The notes under the pieces were generated by a model, which worked only from the letters and a program-made list of their open reading frames with translations, ran no database searches and was not told the DNA's origin. Positions 36,422-45,527 of a stretch of 64,000 nt of DNA are shown piece by piece. The position numbers and the translations under genes were made by a program. Location of the stretch: the NCBI GenBank assembly GCA_963730165.1, contig CAVSQS010000001.1, positions 620,001 to 684,000 of the forward strand. The letters are read 5' to 3'. Origin of the DNA: DASSQJ01 sp963730165 (GTDB lineage: Bacteria; Actinomycetota; Actinomycetes; Actinomycetales; Dermatophilaceae). Position 1 is the stretch's first letter; each line of letters starts with the position of its first letter.

Positions 36422-37321
36422 ATGACGACCGCACAGCTCGGAGAGGTGGAGATCGCGTACGAGGTGGACGGCCCGGAGGACGGTGTGCCGATGCTGCTCC
36501 TCATGGGCCTCGGGACCCAGCTCGTCGCCTGGCCGGCGGAGATCGTCGACGGCCTGGCCGCAGAGGGCTTCCGGGTCGTGCGCATGGACAACCGCGACAT
36601 CGGCCTGTCGACCCGGACCGAGGGTCCGCCGCCGCCGCGCAGCGCGGTCCTCAAGGCGTTCGTCCACCGCCGGTACGCGCAGTCCGACTACGACCTCTCC
36701 GACATGGCGAGCGACGCCGCGGCGCTGCTCGACCACCTCGACATCCGGGTGGCCCACGTCGTGGGTGTCTCGATGGGCGGGATGATCGCCCAGCAGCTGA
36801 CGATCGACCATCCCGACCGCGTGCTCAGCCTCACCTCGGTGATGTCGAACACGGGCAACCGCCGTGAGGGGTCGGTCTCCCTGCGGCTGCTCCCGACGAT
36901 GGCGAAGTCGATGACGACGCCGCGCCCCACCGACGAGGAGGAGGCCGTGCGGCTCGGCGTGGGGGCGTTCCGGCTCATCGCGGGCCCGCACTTCGACACC
37001 GACGAGGTCACCGTGATGGTGCGCGACGCCGTGCGCCGCAGCGTCAACCCGATCGGGGCGATGCGTCAGCTGCTCGCCATTCTTGCCAGCCCCGACCGCA
37101 CCGAGGGCCTCCGCACGGTGCGGGTGCCGACCCTCGTCATCCACGGCCTCGAGGACCCGCTCGTCGTGCCGAGCGGCGGCATCGCGACCGCGCGGGCCGT
37201 CCCCGGCTCGCGACTGCTCATGTTCCCCGACATGGGGCACGATCTCCCCCGCCCGAGGCGTGCGGAGATCGTCGAGGCGATCGCACGCAACGCTCGGCGC
37301 GCTGCCACGGTGACCGCCTGA
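36422..37321 (+). CDS. Alpha/beta hydrolase
   Basis: 299 residues. Nucleophile Ser117 in GVSMGG (115-120), an Asp in GLEDPLV and a His in MGHDLPR complete the triad; the oxyanion strand is LLLMGLGTQL. Similar actinobacterial proteins are annotated as esterases or as aclacinomycin-methylesterase-like; the substrate is unknown. ATG 36422 lies six bases after GACACT, a -10-like hexamer, so the mRNA may lack a leader. It is convergent with rocD, 36 bases between stops. Confidence 0.88.
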   Translation: MTTAQLGEVEIAYEVDGPEDGVPMLLLMGLGTQLVAWPAEIVDGLAAEGFRVVRMDNRDIGLSTRTEGPPPPRSAVLKAFVHRRYAQSDYDLSDMASDAAALLDHLDIRVAHVVGVSMGGMIAQQLTIDHPDRVLSLTSVMSNTGNRREGSVSLRLLPTMAKSMTTPRPTDEEEAVRLGVGAFRLIAGPHFDTDEVTVMVRDAVRRSVNPIGAMRQLLAILASPDRTEGLRTVRVPTLVIHGLEDPLVVPSGGIATARAVPGSRLLMFPDMGHDLPRPRRAEIVEAIARNARRAATVTA

Positions 37322-37357
37322 GCGGACCGCGCCGACCCCCGATGCCGGCGCCCGGGT

Positions 37358-38572
37358 TCAGCGCAGCACGTCGGCGACAGCGCCGGCGAGCATCTCGACC
37401 TCGTCCTCGGTGACGACCAGGGGCGGGGCGAGACGGATCGTCGATCCGTGCGTGTCCTTGGCGAGGATGCCGTGCTCGACCAGGCGCTCGCACAGCTCAC
37501 GTCCGCTCGGACCGCCGGGCGCGGCGTCGAGGCCGGCCCACAGACCCCGCACCCGGATCGCCTCGAGCCCGTGGCCCACGAGCGGGGCGAGACGCGCCTC
37601 GAGCAGCGCACCGAGCTCGACGGCGCGCTGCTGGTACTCGCCCTCCTCGAGCATGGTGACCACCTCGTGCCCGATGGCGGCGGCCATCGGGTTGCCGCCG
37701 AAGGTGGAGCCGTGCGACCCCGGGGTGATGACGTCGAGGACCCGGCGGTCGGCGGCGATCGCCGAGACCGGGTAGATGCCCCCACCGAGCGCCTTGCCCA
37801 TGACGTAGATGTCGGGGACGACGTCCTCGTGGTCGCACGCGAAGGTGCGCCCGGTGCGGGCGAGCCCGGACTGGACCTCGTCGGCGATCATCAGGGCGCC
37901 GGCCTCGTCGCAGATGGCGCGCACCTCTCGCAGGTAGCCCTCCGGCGGGATGAGGACTCCGCCCTCGCCCTGGATCGGCTCGAGGAGCACCGCGACGGTG
38001 GTGTCGTCGACCGCGGCGCGCAGCGCCTCGGCGTCGCCGTAGGTGACGGTGCGGAAGCCCGGCGTGAACGGGCCGTAGTCGTCGCGGGCGACCTTGTCGT
38101 CGGAGAAGCTGATGATCGTCGTCGTGCGGCCGTGGAAGTTGCCCTCCATGACGACGATGGTGGCGCCGTCCTCGGGGACGCCCTTGACCCGGTAGCCCCA
38201 CTTGCGGGCGACCTTGATGGCGGTCTCGACGGCCTCGGCACCGGTGTTCATCGGCAGGACGAGCTCCTTGCCGGTGAGCCGGGCAAGGGCCTCGGCGAAC
38301 GGGCCCAGCTGGTCGTTGAGGAAGGCCCGGCTGGTGAGGGTGAGACGGCCGAGCTGGTCGCGCGCCCGCTCGATCAGCCGTGGGTGACCGTGGCCGAAGT
38401 TCAGGGCCGAGTAGCCGGCGAGGCAGTCGAGGTAGCGCCGGCCCTCGACGTCGGTGACCCAGGCCCCGTCCCCGTGGCTGAGCACGACCGGCAGCGGGTG
38501 GTAGTTGTGCGCGGCATAGCGCTCGATGAGGGCGATGTGGGCGCCGGTGTCGAGGTCGGTGCGGTGCGTCAT
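37358..38572 (-). CDS. rocD: Ornithine aminotransferase
   Basis: 404 residues. Class-III PLP aminotransferase that turns ornithine and 2-oxoglutarate into glutamate-semialdehyde and glutamate. Visible: YSALNFGHGHPRL, MNTGAEAVETAIKVARKWGY, EPIQGEGGV, ADEVQSGLARTG and the PLP lysine K260 in MGKALGGGIYPVSA. It has a GGGAG ribosome site and a TAGCAT -10 at 38597-38602 (minus). No arginase or other arginine-catabolism gene is adjacent; a patatin gene lies upstream on the same strand but 99 bases away. Confidence 0.93.
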   Translation of the reverse strand: MTHRTDLDTGAHIALIERYAAHNYHPLPVVLSHGDGAWVTDVEGRRYLDCLAGYSALNFGHGHPRLIERARDQLGRLTLTSRAFLNDQLGPFAEALARLTGKELVLPMNTGAEAVETAIKVARKWGYRVKGVPEDGATIVVMEGNFHGRTTTIISFSDDKVARDDYGPFTPGFRTVTYGDAEALRAAVDDTTVAVLLEPIQGEGGVLIPPEGYLREVRAICDEAGALMIADEVQSGLARTGRTFACDHEDVVPDIYVMGKALGGGIYPVSAIAADRRVLDVITPGSHGSTFGGNPMAAAIGHEVVTMLEEGEYQQRAVELGALLEARLAPLVGHGLEAIRVRGLWAGLDAAPGGPSGRELCERLVEHGILAKDTHGSTIRLAPPLVVTEDEVEMLAGAVADVLR

Positions 38573-38671
38573 CGTGGCTGTCTCCCTTCCGGCGGAATGC
38601 TAGCGATGCGATCTCGCCGGACCGACCCCGGCGTCAGCGTGTCGCCGGGATGTGCGCCGAGCGGTTCGCGC

Positions 38672-39589
38672 TCAGCCGGACCAGACCTCGCCGACCTGGT
38701 CGGCGATCCGTCGGCCGTGCTCCCGGGCGGTGTCGAACGTCCCGGCGCCACGGCTCATGTCGAGGGGGTTGGCACCCATCGACCACAGGTCGCGGGCGTC
38801 GGGGACGACGAGGTGGGTGCGGCTGCGTGGTCGGAGCGCCCTCACCTGGACCGGCGGCAGGTCCTTCAGGCTCGGTGCCACGGGGTACGGAGCGAGCACG
38901 AGGACACGGTCGTGCCCCTGCGCGAGGTCGGCGTTGGCGACCGAGCGCAGCCCCCCGTCGACGTAGCGGCGACCACCGACCTCGACCGCGGGGAAGACGC
39001 CGGGCACGGCGCAGCTCGCCGCGACCGCACGCTCGAGGGGCACGCCGCTCGTGCGGTCGAAGACGACGGAGGTGCCGGTGAGCGCGTCGACGGCGGTGAC
39101 CCAGAGGCGGCCCTCGGGCCAGGGCTTGCCGATCAGCCCGAGCCCGACGGTCTCGAGCCACTCCTGCTCGGTGATGGTGCTGGCGTCGAGCGCGGCGCGC
39201 CCGATGACCGAGCGACCGTGCCGAGGGTCCAGGGCGAGCTGGGCGCGCATGTAGCGGCCGGCGTCGGCGGCGCCGAGGCGACCGTAGGTCGCGAGCTGCG
39301 CGCCCTCGCGGATGCGGCGGAAGGCGTTGTCCTCGTCGGTGCCGATGCGCAGGTGGGCGGCGACCATCGAGCCGGCGGAGGTGCCGATCATCGTGTCGGC
39401 CTCGCGCACGTCGACACCGCCTTCACGGAGGCCGATGATGATGCCGGCCTCCCACGCGATGCCGGTTGCGCCCCCACCCGCCAGGACGAACGCCCGCTCG
39501 CGCTGCTCCGTCGGCGGGGCCCACACCGAGAAGCCGTCCTGGCCCGCCGCGACGACGTGCGAGCTGCCCTGGAGGTCCTGGTCGGTCAC
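38672..39589 (-). CDS. Patatin-like phospholipase
   Basis: 305 residues. Ser-Asp dyad hydrolase: oxyanion GGGATG at 38-43, nucleophile Ser71 in GTSAG (69-73), catalytic Asp211 in VDGG. It lacks a signal peptide, so it acts in the cytosol or at the inner leaflet. GTG 39589 is six bases after GACAAT; a GGAGG almost touches the GTG and is too close to serve as a ribosome site, so a leaderless transcript is more likely. The 72-base gap on its upstream side separates it from the SprT-like gene. Confidence 0.9.
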   Translation of the reverse strand: MTDQDLQGSSHVVAAGQDGFSVWAPPTEQRERAFVLAGGGATGIAWEAGIIIGLREGGVDVREADTMIGTSAGSMVAAHLRIGTDEDNAFRRIREGAQLATYGRLGAADAGRYMRAQLALDPRHGRSVIGRAALDASTITEQEWLETVGLGLIGKPWPEGRLWVTAVDALTGTSVVFDRTSGVPLERAVAASCAVPGVFPAVEVGGRRYVDGGLRSVANADLAQGHDRVLVLAPYPVAPSLKDLPPVQVRALRPRSRTHLVVPDARDLWSMGANPLDMSRGAGTFDTAREHGRRIADQVGEVWSG

Positions 39590-39661
39590 ACCTCCATTGT
39601 CCGAGCGCCACGCCTCCGGCCGAAATCCGCCGAGGGTGAGCGTGGTCACGGGGTCGTCGGC

Positions 39662-40396
39662 TCAGGCGAGCAGCGTCGCCGCGTGCCCGGCCGGCGTCTG
39701 CCACCGAGCCGCCTCCGCACGGACCCGGGGCCGGACGTGCTCGGCGGGAACGCTGACGAGGTCGTCGCCCACCCGGACCTGCACGCGGACCGCACCGACG
39801 AGCTCGACCTCACCGGAGCGGCCATCCCACGTGCCCCCGGAGATCTCGACGACCTGGCCGACCCGCAGGCGGCGCCGACGCTCGGCGGCGCCCTCCCGGT
39901 CGCGGAGGTCGGCGAGGGCCGCGGCGTAGGCGGGCGGCATCGGGACCTGCCGGCCCTTGAAGGTCCAGGTGAGCAGGTGACGCGCGTCGAACCGGGGCGA
40001 GCACCGCCCGCAGGACGCGAGGCGGGTGGGCGCCCGGTGGCGGTTGCGCTCGTGGCCGGCCGGGCAGCGACCGACCCAGTCGCCGACGACCCGTGGGGCG
40101 TCGGGCGAGACGCAACGCTCACCCGTGCTGCCGATCTCGACGGCCTTGGCCCGCCACACCTCGTCGTGGCCGTGCTGCGGGCCGACGAGCGCGTGCGCGA
40201 TCTCGTGGAGGAGGGTGTCGCGCACCTCGGCCTCGTCGTGAAGGGTCGTCAGCGGGGCACTGATGCCGATCTGGCGGCGGCCGTAGCGACACACGCCGGC
40301 CCGCGTCTTCGCCCGGTCGGCGACGATCTGCCAGCCGTCGAGGCCGTGCTCGCGCAGCAGCGCGCGACCCATGGCCAGCGCCTTGGTCACCTCCAT
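39662..40396 (-). CDS. SprT-like zinc metallopeptidase
   Basis: 244 residues from ATG 40396 (GGGAGG five bases upstream). HEIAH at 64-68, with a downstream QHGHDEVW (74-81) providing the third ligand and the SprT-like signature. Cys111, Cys129 and Cys132 suggest a zinc ribbon, and a KOW-like or SH3-like C-terminal part (RVGQVVEISGGTWDGRSGEVELVGAVRVQVRVG) follows. SprT/Spartan relatives act on DNA-protein crosslinks in eukaryotes; the bacterial role is untested. It has no close operon partner. Confidence 0.82.
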   Translation of the reverse strand: MEVTKALAMGRALLREHGLDGWQIVADRAKTRAGVCRYGRRQIGISAPLTTLHDEAEVRDTLLHEIAHALVGPQHGHDEVWRAKAVEIGSTGERCVSPDAPRVVGDWVGRCPAGHERNRHRAPTRLASCGRCSPRFDARHLLTWTFKGRQVPMPPAYAAALADLRDREGAAERRRRLRVGQVVEISGGTWDGRSGEVELVGAVRVQVRVGDDLVSVPAEHVRPRVRAEAARWQTPAGHAATLLA

Positions 40397-40556
40397 CACG
40401 ACCTCCCGTCTCGACCCGGTGCTACTCGTCGACCTGCCTGCGCGGCAGCGTAGGACGGGCCACCGACAGGGCCCGCGACCTCGGTGGCCGGGGGTCCGGC
40501 GCGTCGCGGACCCCGGTCGGCGCGGTTCCTCCGGCGTCGGAGCCGGCGGTCGCGGC

Positions 40557-41466
40557 TCAGGGGGTGGTGTAGAGGCGAGCCCTGGCCTCGCGGACGTCGA
40601 GAGCCACAGGGGTGCCGCGCAGGTCGACCTCGCCGGGGATGTCGAACCACTGGCCGCCACCGACGCGGAACTGACCGGTGTAGACGATGTCCACGCGTAC
40701 CCGGACCGTGCCGGGATGCGCGTAGGTGACGACGACCCGTCCGTCCGGATGCGGGCCGCCGAGGTCGGTCGTGGGTCCGATGGTCTGCTCGCCGAGGTGG
40801 TAGGTCACGGACTTCAGGCGAGGTCGGACCTCGATGTGGTGGCCGAGCAGTCTGGCGGGATCTGGGGTGTCGACCTCGTCAGGACCGAAGCCCGCGTCCG
40901 GGAACACGACCTGGAAGTAGGTGGGGAGGTTGACGAGGGTGACGTCACCCTCGGGCTGGATTTTGACGGTCGGAACCGAGAAGTCCGTGTCGTGGAACGC
41001 CTCACGGATCATGTCCATGGTCAGGACGGGGCCCGTCCCGGGCACCAGCTCAGGGAAGCAGGTGATGCCCCGGGCCTGCCACTGACCGGCAGCCCCGGCT
41101 GTCAGGTGCCCCGTCGCCGTCGACCTCCCGACGGAAGATGGCCACCGCCGGGCCGTCACCCGGGTCGTGCAGACAGAGCGCCAGGGCCAGACCGCAGAGG
41201 TCGTCAGCACCCGGACGTCCCGGGTAGCCGCCGCACGGTGAGACGCTGGCGTACTCATACCAAGGGCCACTTTCGCCGACGCCATGGGCCCGGCGGGTCC
41301 ACAGGCGGAGAGTGTCCGCGTCGACCAACTCAATGTGCGTACCGCTTTCAGAACGCTGGGCCTTGGTGCCTGTGTAGGGATCGCCCCCACCCGCGTTCTG
41401 AAACTGCAGTTGAGCCGAAGGCGCGAGAGTTAAGAGGGCAAGAGTCAGCAAACCCGCAATGCCCAT
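40557..41466 (-). pseudogene. Secreted protein gene with a one-base frameshift
   Basis: ATG 41466 opens a signal peptide (IAGLLTLALLTLAPSA) and a reading frame that ends at 41050. The natural continuation (QWQARGITCFPELVPG to TTP) is in another frame down to 40557. Removing one base from the C4/G4 run at 41109-41112 joins them into about 300 residues. The mature part is beta-rich with a few cysteines and no family I recognise. The start abuts the stop of the DUF6318 lipoprotein gene (TAAATG), so they form an operon. Could be a pseudogene, a sequencing error or, less likely, programmed frameshifting. Confidence 0.6.
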
Positions 41467-42066
41467 TTAGGCCTCCTCCACCGCTACCACCCGCCAACCT
41501 CCCGGGCCCCAAGCAATCGCCACATTGCTGGGTATCGGCTCCATGGCATCGGAGTGAACGACCGATCCGTCCTTGGCGACGACGTCGGAGGCGTTTTGCA
41601 GGAGGTCGACGAAGACATACGCCTCCGGCTCGGGCGCCCCGGCCAACCACTTCGTCCCTCGTACGGACACGGGCGACTGCACGTAGCGGTCCCCGCGATC
41701 GCTGAGCGTCACGCTGGTGTCCTCCGCTTTAGCGCAGAACTCACACATCGGATCGCTGAGTGAGCTGATGAGCCCGACTTGGGGCTTGGTCCAAGCCTCG
41801 TTGTACTGCTCAAAGAAGTACCGGACAAAGGCTTCGGCGCCTTCGGGGGTGTTCTTGCGGGCCGCGGCGGGGATGCTCGAGGACTCGCTCGGCGACGGCG
41901 TCACCGACGTCGTCGGAGTCTCCGACGGGGACGCCGTGGCGGTGGGAGGCACCGACGTGGTGCTCGTCGGCGCACCGGCGTCGTCGCAGCCGGACATCGT
42001 CACGGCTCCCGCCAGTACGAGCCCGGCGAACGCCCCCGCGCTGCGCCTTCCCCACCCCTCCGCCAC
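41467..42066 (-). CDS. DUF6318 lipoprotein
   Basis: 199 residues from GTG 42066 behind GGAGGGG. Lipoprotein signal with Cys27 (TMSGC), then a Thr/Ser/Pro linker of about 45 residues, and a DUF6318 domain: PEGAEAFVRYFFEQYNEAW, SDPMCEFCAKAEDT, SVRGTKWLAG and YVFVDLLQNASDVVAKDG. The CxxC-like CEFC may bind metal or form a disulphide. DUF6318 proteins are surface lipoproteins found in actinobacteria, function unknown. The frameshifted secreted-protein gene begins directly at its stop. Confidence 0.78.
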   Translation of the reverse strand: MAEGWGRRSAGAFAGLVLAGAVTMSGCDDAGAPTSTTSVPPTATASPSETPTTSVTPSPSESSSIPAAARKNTPEGAEAFVRYFFEQYNEAWTKPQVGLISSLSDPMCEFCAKAEDTSVTLSDRGDRYVQSPVSVRGTKWLAGAPEPEAYVFVDLLQNASDVVAKDGSVVHSDAMEPIPSNVAIAWGPGGWRVVAVEEA

Positions 42067-42188
42067 GACGCCCCTCCCCTCCGCGGGCCGCCCCTCGCAG
42101 GCCCGTGGGTCAACGCTAGTCAAACCCCCGCGATCCGCCACTCGAGTTGTCCACAGCCGCCCGCGCCGCGGCTGGGCGCACCATGAGG

Positions 42189-42211
42189 ACCCCGGTCACG
42201 CGGACCGGGGT
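42189..42211 (-). terminator. Hairpin after the DUF222-HNH gene
   Basis: ACCCCGGTC and GACCGGGGT form a perfect 9-bp stem with an ACGCG loop, 12 bases beyond the stop of the HNH gene and upstream of the lipoprotein gene. Confidence 0.55.
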
Positions 42212-42222
42212 ACGGGGCGGGG

Positions 42223-43605
42223 TCACGCTGGTTCGCGCGCGGCGAGCTCGGCGAGCAGCCGGTCGTAGGACCCCGAGCAGAGGTCCCACTCCACCCCGTC
42301 CGCAGTAACCCGACCGGCCAGCCCGCGCTGGTGGACCACCGTGTGGTGCCGCCCGCACAGCAGGGCCGCGTTCTCGAGGATCGAGAGCCCGCCATCGACC
42401 CAGTGCACGAGGTGGTGGGCGTCCGTCCAGTGCGGGGGCATGGAACAGCCCGGGAAGCTGCACCCGCCGTCGCGCAGCCACAACCTCCGCACCTGCGCCG
42501 GCGTGAAGAGGCGCACGGCCCGGCCGAGGTCGACGACCTCGCCCTCCGACCCGAGCGCGGCGGGGATCAACCCGGCGTCACACGCCAGCCGGCGCACCAC
42601 GTCGGGGGCCAGCAGCAGCCCGCCCTCCGGCCCGCCGACGACCTCGCCTGCCGTCGACCGACCAGGGGCCGACGGGGCGGCACCCGGCGCCTCTCCGACC
42701 TCACCACCGAGGACGTCGCGCGCAGCCGCGAGCTGAGCCTGCGCCTCACGCACCACCCAGTGACGGAGGGTCTCGAGGTCGACGGTGACGAACAGCTGCG
42801 CCTTGGTCGCCGTCGGGACCGACTCGCCACCGGAGACCGCGCGGCGCACCAGCGTGACGAGGGCCTCGCCGCGGCGCTGCTCGGCGGGCCGGAGGTCGGG
42901 CGCGCCCTCCACCGGGACCGGGGTCGACAACGGACCCAACGCCGCCTCGAGGGCGGCCCGTCCCTCCGGGTCGAGGACGAGCCGGTACTCGGCCACGCCG
43001 AGCTCGCCCACCCGTGGGCGCGAGAGGGCGACGTACCGGCGGGCGGCCTCCTGCTCGCGGTCGAGGACGTCGTCGAGGCCGTACCGGGCGAGCAGCGCGG
43101 GCCGCAGCGAGCGGCACCCTCGCGCACCCTGCTCTCGCGCCATCGTGATGAGCCCGTCGACGACGGCCGGCTCGGCCCCCTCGGCGAGCAGCGGGCGGAG
43201 CTTCTCGGCCTCGGCGACGACCACGGCCGCACAGCCCACGGGCAGCCGACCCGAGACGACGGCCTCCTTGACGGCGGCGTTGCCGGGCACTGCGAACGAC
43301 CGCGCCAGCCGGACGACCTGCGCCGCGCCGCCGGCCCGCAGGGTCGGCGCGTGCTCACGCACCCAGTCGACCGGCGACTGGGCCCGCTCCCCCGACCCGG
43401 GCTCGCCACGCTGCAGCGCCTCCGCCACCACCGAAACCCGGGCGGCTTCGCCCGCGCCGACGAGGCCGTCGACGTCGGTGAGCAGCTCGGCGAGCTCGCC
43501 GCCACCGGCCTCCCACAGCTGACCGTCGAGATCGGCGAGGGCGTCACGCGCCGCCGCGAGCAGCTCCCGGCGCTCCCGGATCGACATCTTCCCCCTGACC
43601 CCCAT
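42223..43605 (-). CDS. DUF222 domain protein with C-terminal HNH nuclease
   Basis: 460 residues. A helical DUF222 region fills the first 320 residues (AARDALADLDGQLW, GRLPVGCAAVVVAEAEKL, RYVALSRPRVGELGVAEYRLVLDPEG), followed by an HNH domain with CSFPGC, HWTDAHHLVHWVDGG, LENAALLCGRHHTVVH. This is the actinobacterial 13E12-repeat type, often present in many copies per genome and of debated mobility. ATG 43605 stands seven bases after TAGCGT and could be leaderless; ATG 43587 (with GGGGGAAG) is an alternative. Confidence 0.88.
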   Translation of the reverse strand: MGVRGKMSIRERRELLAAARDALADLDGQLWEAGGGELAELLTDVDGLVGAGEAARVSVVAEALQRGEPGSGERAQSPVDWVREHAPTLRAGGAAQVVRLARSFAVPGNAAVKEAVVSGRLPVGCAAVVVAEAEKLRPLLAEGAEPAVVDGLITMAREQGARGCRSLRPALLARYGLDDVLDREQEAARRYVALSRPRVGELGVAEYRLVLDPEGRAALEAALGPLSTPVPVEGAPDLRPAEQRRGEALVTLVRRAVSGGESVPTATKAQLFVTVDLETLRHWVVREAQAQLAAARDVLGGEVGEAPGAAPSAPGRSTAGEVVGGPEGGLLLAPDVVRRLACDAGLIPAALGSEGEVVDLGRAVRLFTPAQVRRLWLRDGGCSFPGCSMPPHWTDAHHLVHWVDGGLSILENAALLCGRHHTVVHQRGLAGRVTADGVEWDLCSGSYDRLLAELAAREPA

Positions 43606-43727
43606 GGAACAGACGCTACCGGGGCCCACCGACAGTGCCTCCGACCGTCACCCGATCGGACTATGGACGCCCCTGACCCGCGTCCCGATGATGTGTCCAG
43701 CCGACGACCGACGACGAAGGGTGTGAC

Positions 43728-45455
43728 GTGGCGCTCGAGGCTCAGGCACCCGCGGCGACTGGGGGCGCGGTCGGCCGAGCCGTCCGCGAGACGTGGGCGT
43801 CACTCCGTTCGGTCTTCGCCAACCACAGCCTGCGCCGGATCCAGCTGGCGCTCGCCGGCTCCATGGTCGGGGACTGGGCCTACGCGACCGCGGTCATGGT
43901 GTGGGCGTACACCGTCGGCGGAACGACCCTCATCGGCGTGTGGATGGCGGTCCGCCTCATCCTCATGGCGATCGTCGCCCCCCTGGGCGCCAGCCTCGCG
44001 GACCGCTTCCACCGCAAGGCCGTGCTCATCGTCTCGGACATCACGCGGGCGCTGCTCGTCGGCACCGCGACCGTGATGCTCTACGCGGGATCGCCCACCC
44101 TCGCGATCCTCGTCGTCGCGAGCCTGGTCTCCCTCATCGGCGTGGTGTTCCGTCCGGCCCAGATGGCCTGGCTCCCCTCGCTGACGAACAAGCCCGAGGA
44201 GCTCACCGCCGCCAACGGTGCGTCGAGCACCATCGAGAGCCTCGCCTTCTTCATCGGCCCCGCGATCGGCGCGGCGCTCGTGGCGACCACGAGCGTCGAG
44301 GTGGTCTTCGTCCTCAACGCCGTGACCTTCCTGTGGTCGGCGCTCATGGTCTGGGGCATCCACCCGCACCCCGCCGACGGCCCCGACGCGGACGCCGAGT
44401 CCGGCCCGGTCGCCGACCCCGCGTCCGACGACGGTCAGGAGGACGCGAAGGAGGGCATGCTGCGCGAGATGTCGCAGGGTTTCGTCGTGGTGGCCCGCAG
44501 CAGCACGCTCCGCATGGTCGCCATCCTCACCTGCGCCCAGGTCGTCGTCGCCGGCGCCTCCGCCGTCTACGCGGTCGTCTTCGCGGTCGACATCCTCGAG
44601 ACCGGGCCGGCCGGCATCGGGATCATCGACTCGATCTTCGGGGTGGGTGCGATCGTCGGCGGCTTCTTCGCCATCGCGCGCGCCACGCGCAACCGCCTCG
44701 CCACCGACATGGCCACCGGCACGGCGCTCTGGTCGCTCCCCCTCCTGCTCGTCGTCGTGTGGCCCTCGCCGGTGACGGTCGTCGCGGCGACGGTGATCAT
44801 GGGCTTCGGCAACCCGCTCGTCGACGTCAACTTCGTCACGATCGTCCAACGGGTCACCCCGGATGCCGTGCTCGGTCGCGTCTTCGGCGCCTTCGAGGGC
44901 GCGCTCATCGCCTGCATGGCCGTCGGGTCGGGCGCCTCCCCGTTCCTCCTCGACCACCTCGGGCTGCGCGGGACGCTCACCGTGCTGGCGCTGCTCGTCG
45001 GCGTGCCGGCCCTGCTCTTCCTCCCGCGCTGCGTGCGCCTCGACGCGACGCTGCGCCCGCCGGAGGACGCCGAGCTGCTCCGCCGCATCCCGATCTTCGC
45101 CCCGATGCCCACCGCGTCGGTCGAGGTGCTGGCCCGTGGCGTCGGCCGGCGGCACGTCGCGGCCGGCGAGGCGATCCTGCGCGAGGGCGAGGACTCCGAC
45201 CTCTTCTTCGTCATCGAGAGCGGACGCGTCGAGGTGACGCAGGCCGGTCAGGTGCTCCGCCACGAGGGACCGGGCGAGTTCTTCGGCGAGATCGGCCTCC
45301 TGCGCGACGTGCCGCGCACCGCGACCGTCACCGCGACCGAGGACACCGACCTCGTCACCGTCGCCCGCGAGGACTTCCTCGAGGCCGTGCAGGGGGCCGA
45401 GGAGTCGCTGACGGCCGCCAACGAGGTCGTCTCGCGGCGGCTCGCCCGGGCCTGA
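43728..45455 (+). CDS. MFS transporter fused to a cyclic-nucleotide-binding domain
   Basis: 575 residues. Residues 25-425 are a 12-helix MFS permease (GDWAYATAVMVWAYTVGGTTLIG, ADRFHRKAVLIVSD, RPAQMAWLPSLT, IGPAIGAALVATTS), with an acidic loop at about 213-243. Residues 450-570 are a CAP_ED/cNMP-binding domain: AGEAILREGEDSDLFFVIESGRVEV and GEFFGEIGLLRDVPRTATVTATEDTDL, the FGE-x-x-L-x(n)-R-(S/T)-A phosphate cassette. GTG 43728 follows CGAAGGG. The substrate is unknown; ligand control by a cyclic nucleotide is inferred from the domain. Confidence 0.85.
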   Translation: MALEAQAPAATGGAVGRAVRETWASLRSVFANHSLRRIQLALAGSMVGDWAYATAVMVWAYTVGGTTLIGVWMAVRLILMAIVAPLGASLADRFHRKAVLIVSDITRALLVGTATVMLYAGSPTLAILVVASLVSLIGVVFRPAQMAWLPSLTNKPEELTAANGASSTIESLAFFIGPAIGAALVATTSVEVVFVLNAVTFLWSALMVWGIHPHPADGPDADAESGPVADPASDDGQEDAKEGMLREMSQGFVVVARSSTLRMVAILTCAQVVVAGASAVYAVVFAVDILETGPAGIGIIDSIFGVGAIVGGFFAIARATRNRLATDMATGTALWSLPLLLVVVWPSPVTVVAATVIMGFGNPLVDVNFVTIVQRVTPDAVLGRVFGAFEGALIACMAVGSGASPFLLDHLGLRGTLTVLALLVGVPALLFLPRCVRLDATLRPPEDAELLRRIPIFAPMPTASVEVLARGVGRRHVAAGEAILREGEDSDLFFVIESGRVEVTQAGQVLRHEGPGEFFGEIGLLRDVPRTATVTATEDTDLVTVAREDFLEAVQGAEESLTAANEVVSRRLARA

Positions 45456-45470
45456 CCTGGCCGAGGCCGC

Positions 45471-45521
45471 CGTCCGCGGGAGCGCCGGTGCCGGGAACCT
45501 GCCGCGGCGCGCCCGCGGACG
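45471..45521. terminator. Long inverted repeat between convergent genes
   Basis: CGTCCGCGGG (45471-45480) and CCCGCGGACG (45512-45521) match perfectly across a GC-rich 31-base loop with its own internal pairing. It separates the convergent MFS and beta-helix genes. Confidence 0.4.
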
Positions 45522-45527
45522 ACGGGG

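Noticed and set aside
37448..40453. A 1001-codon plus-strand open frame across rocD, patatin and SprT genes
   Set aside because: It spans three well-supported minus-strand genes and crosses their intergenic gaps without any recognisable domain.
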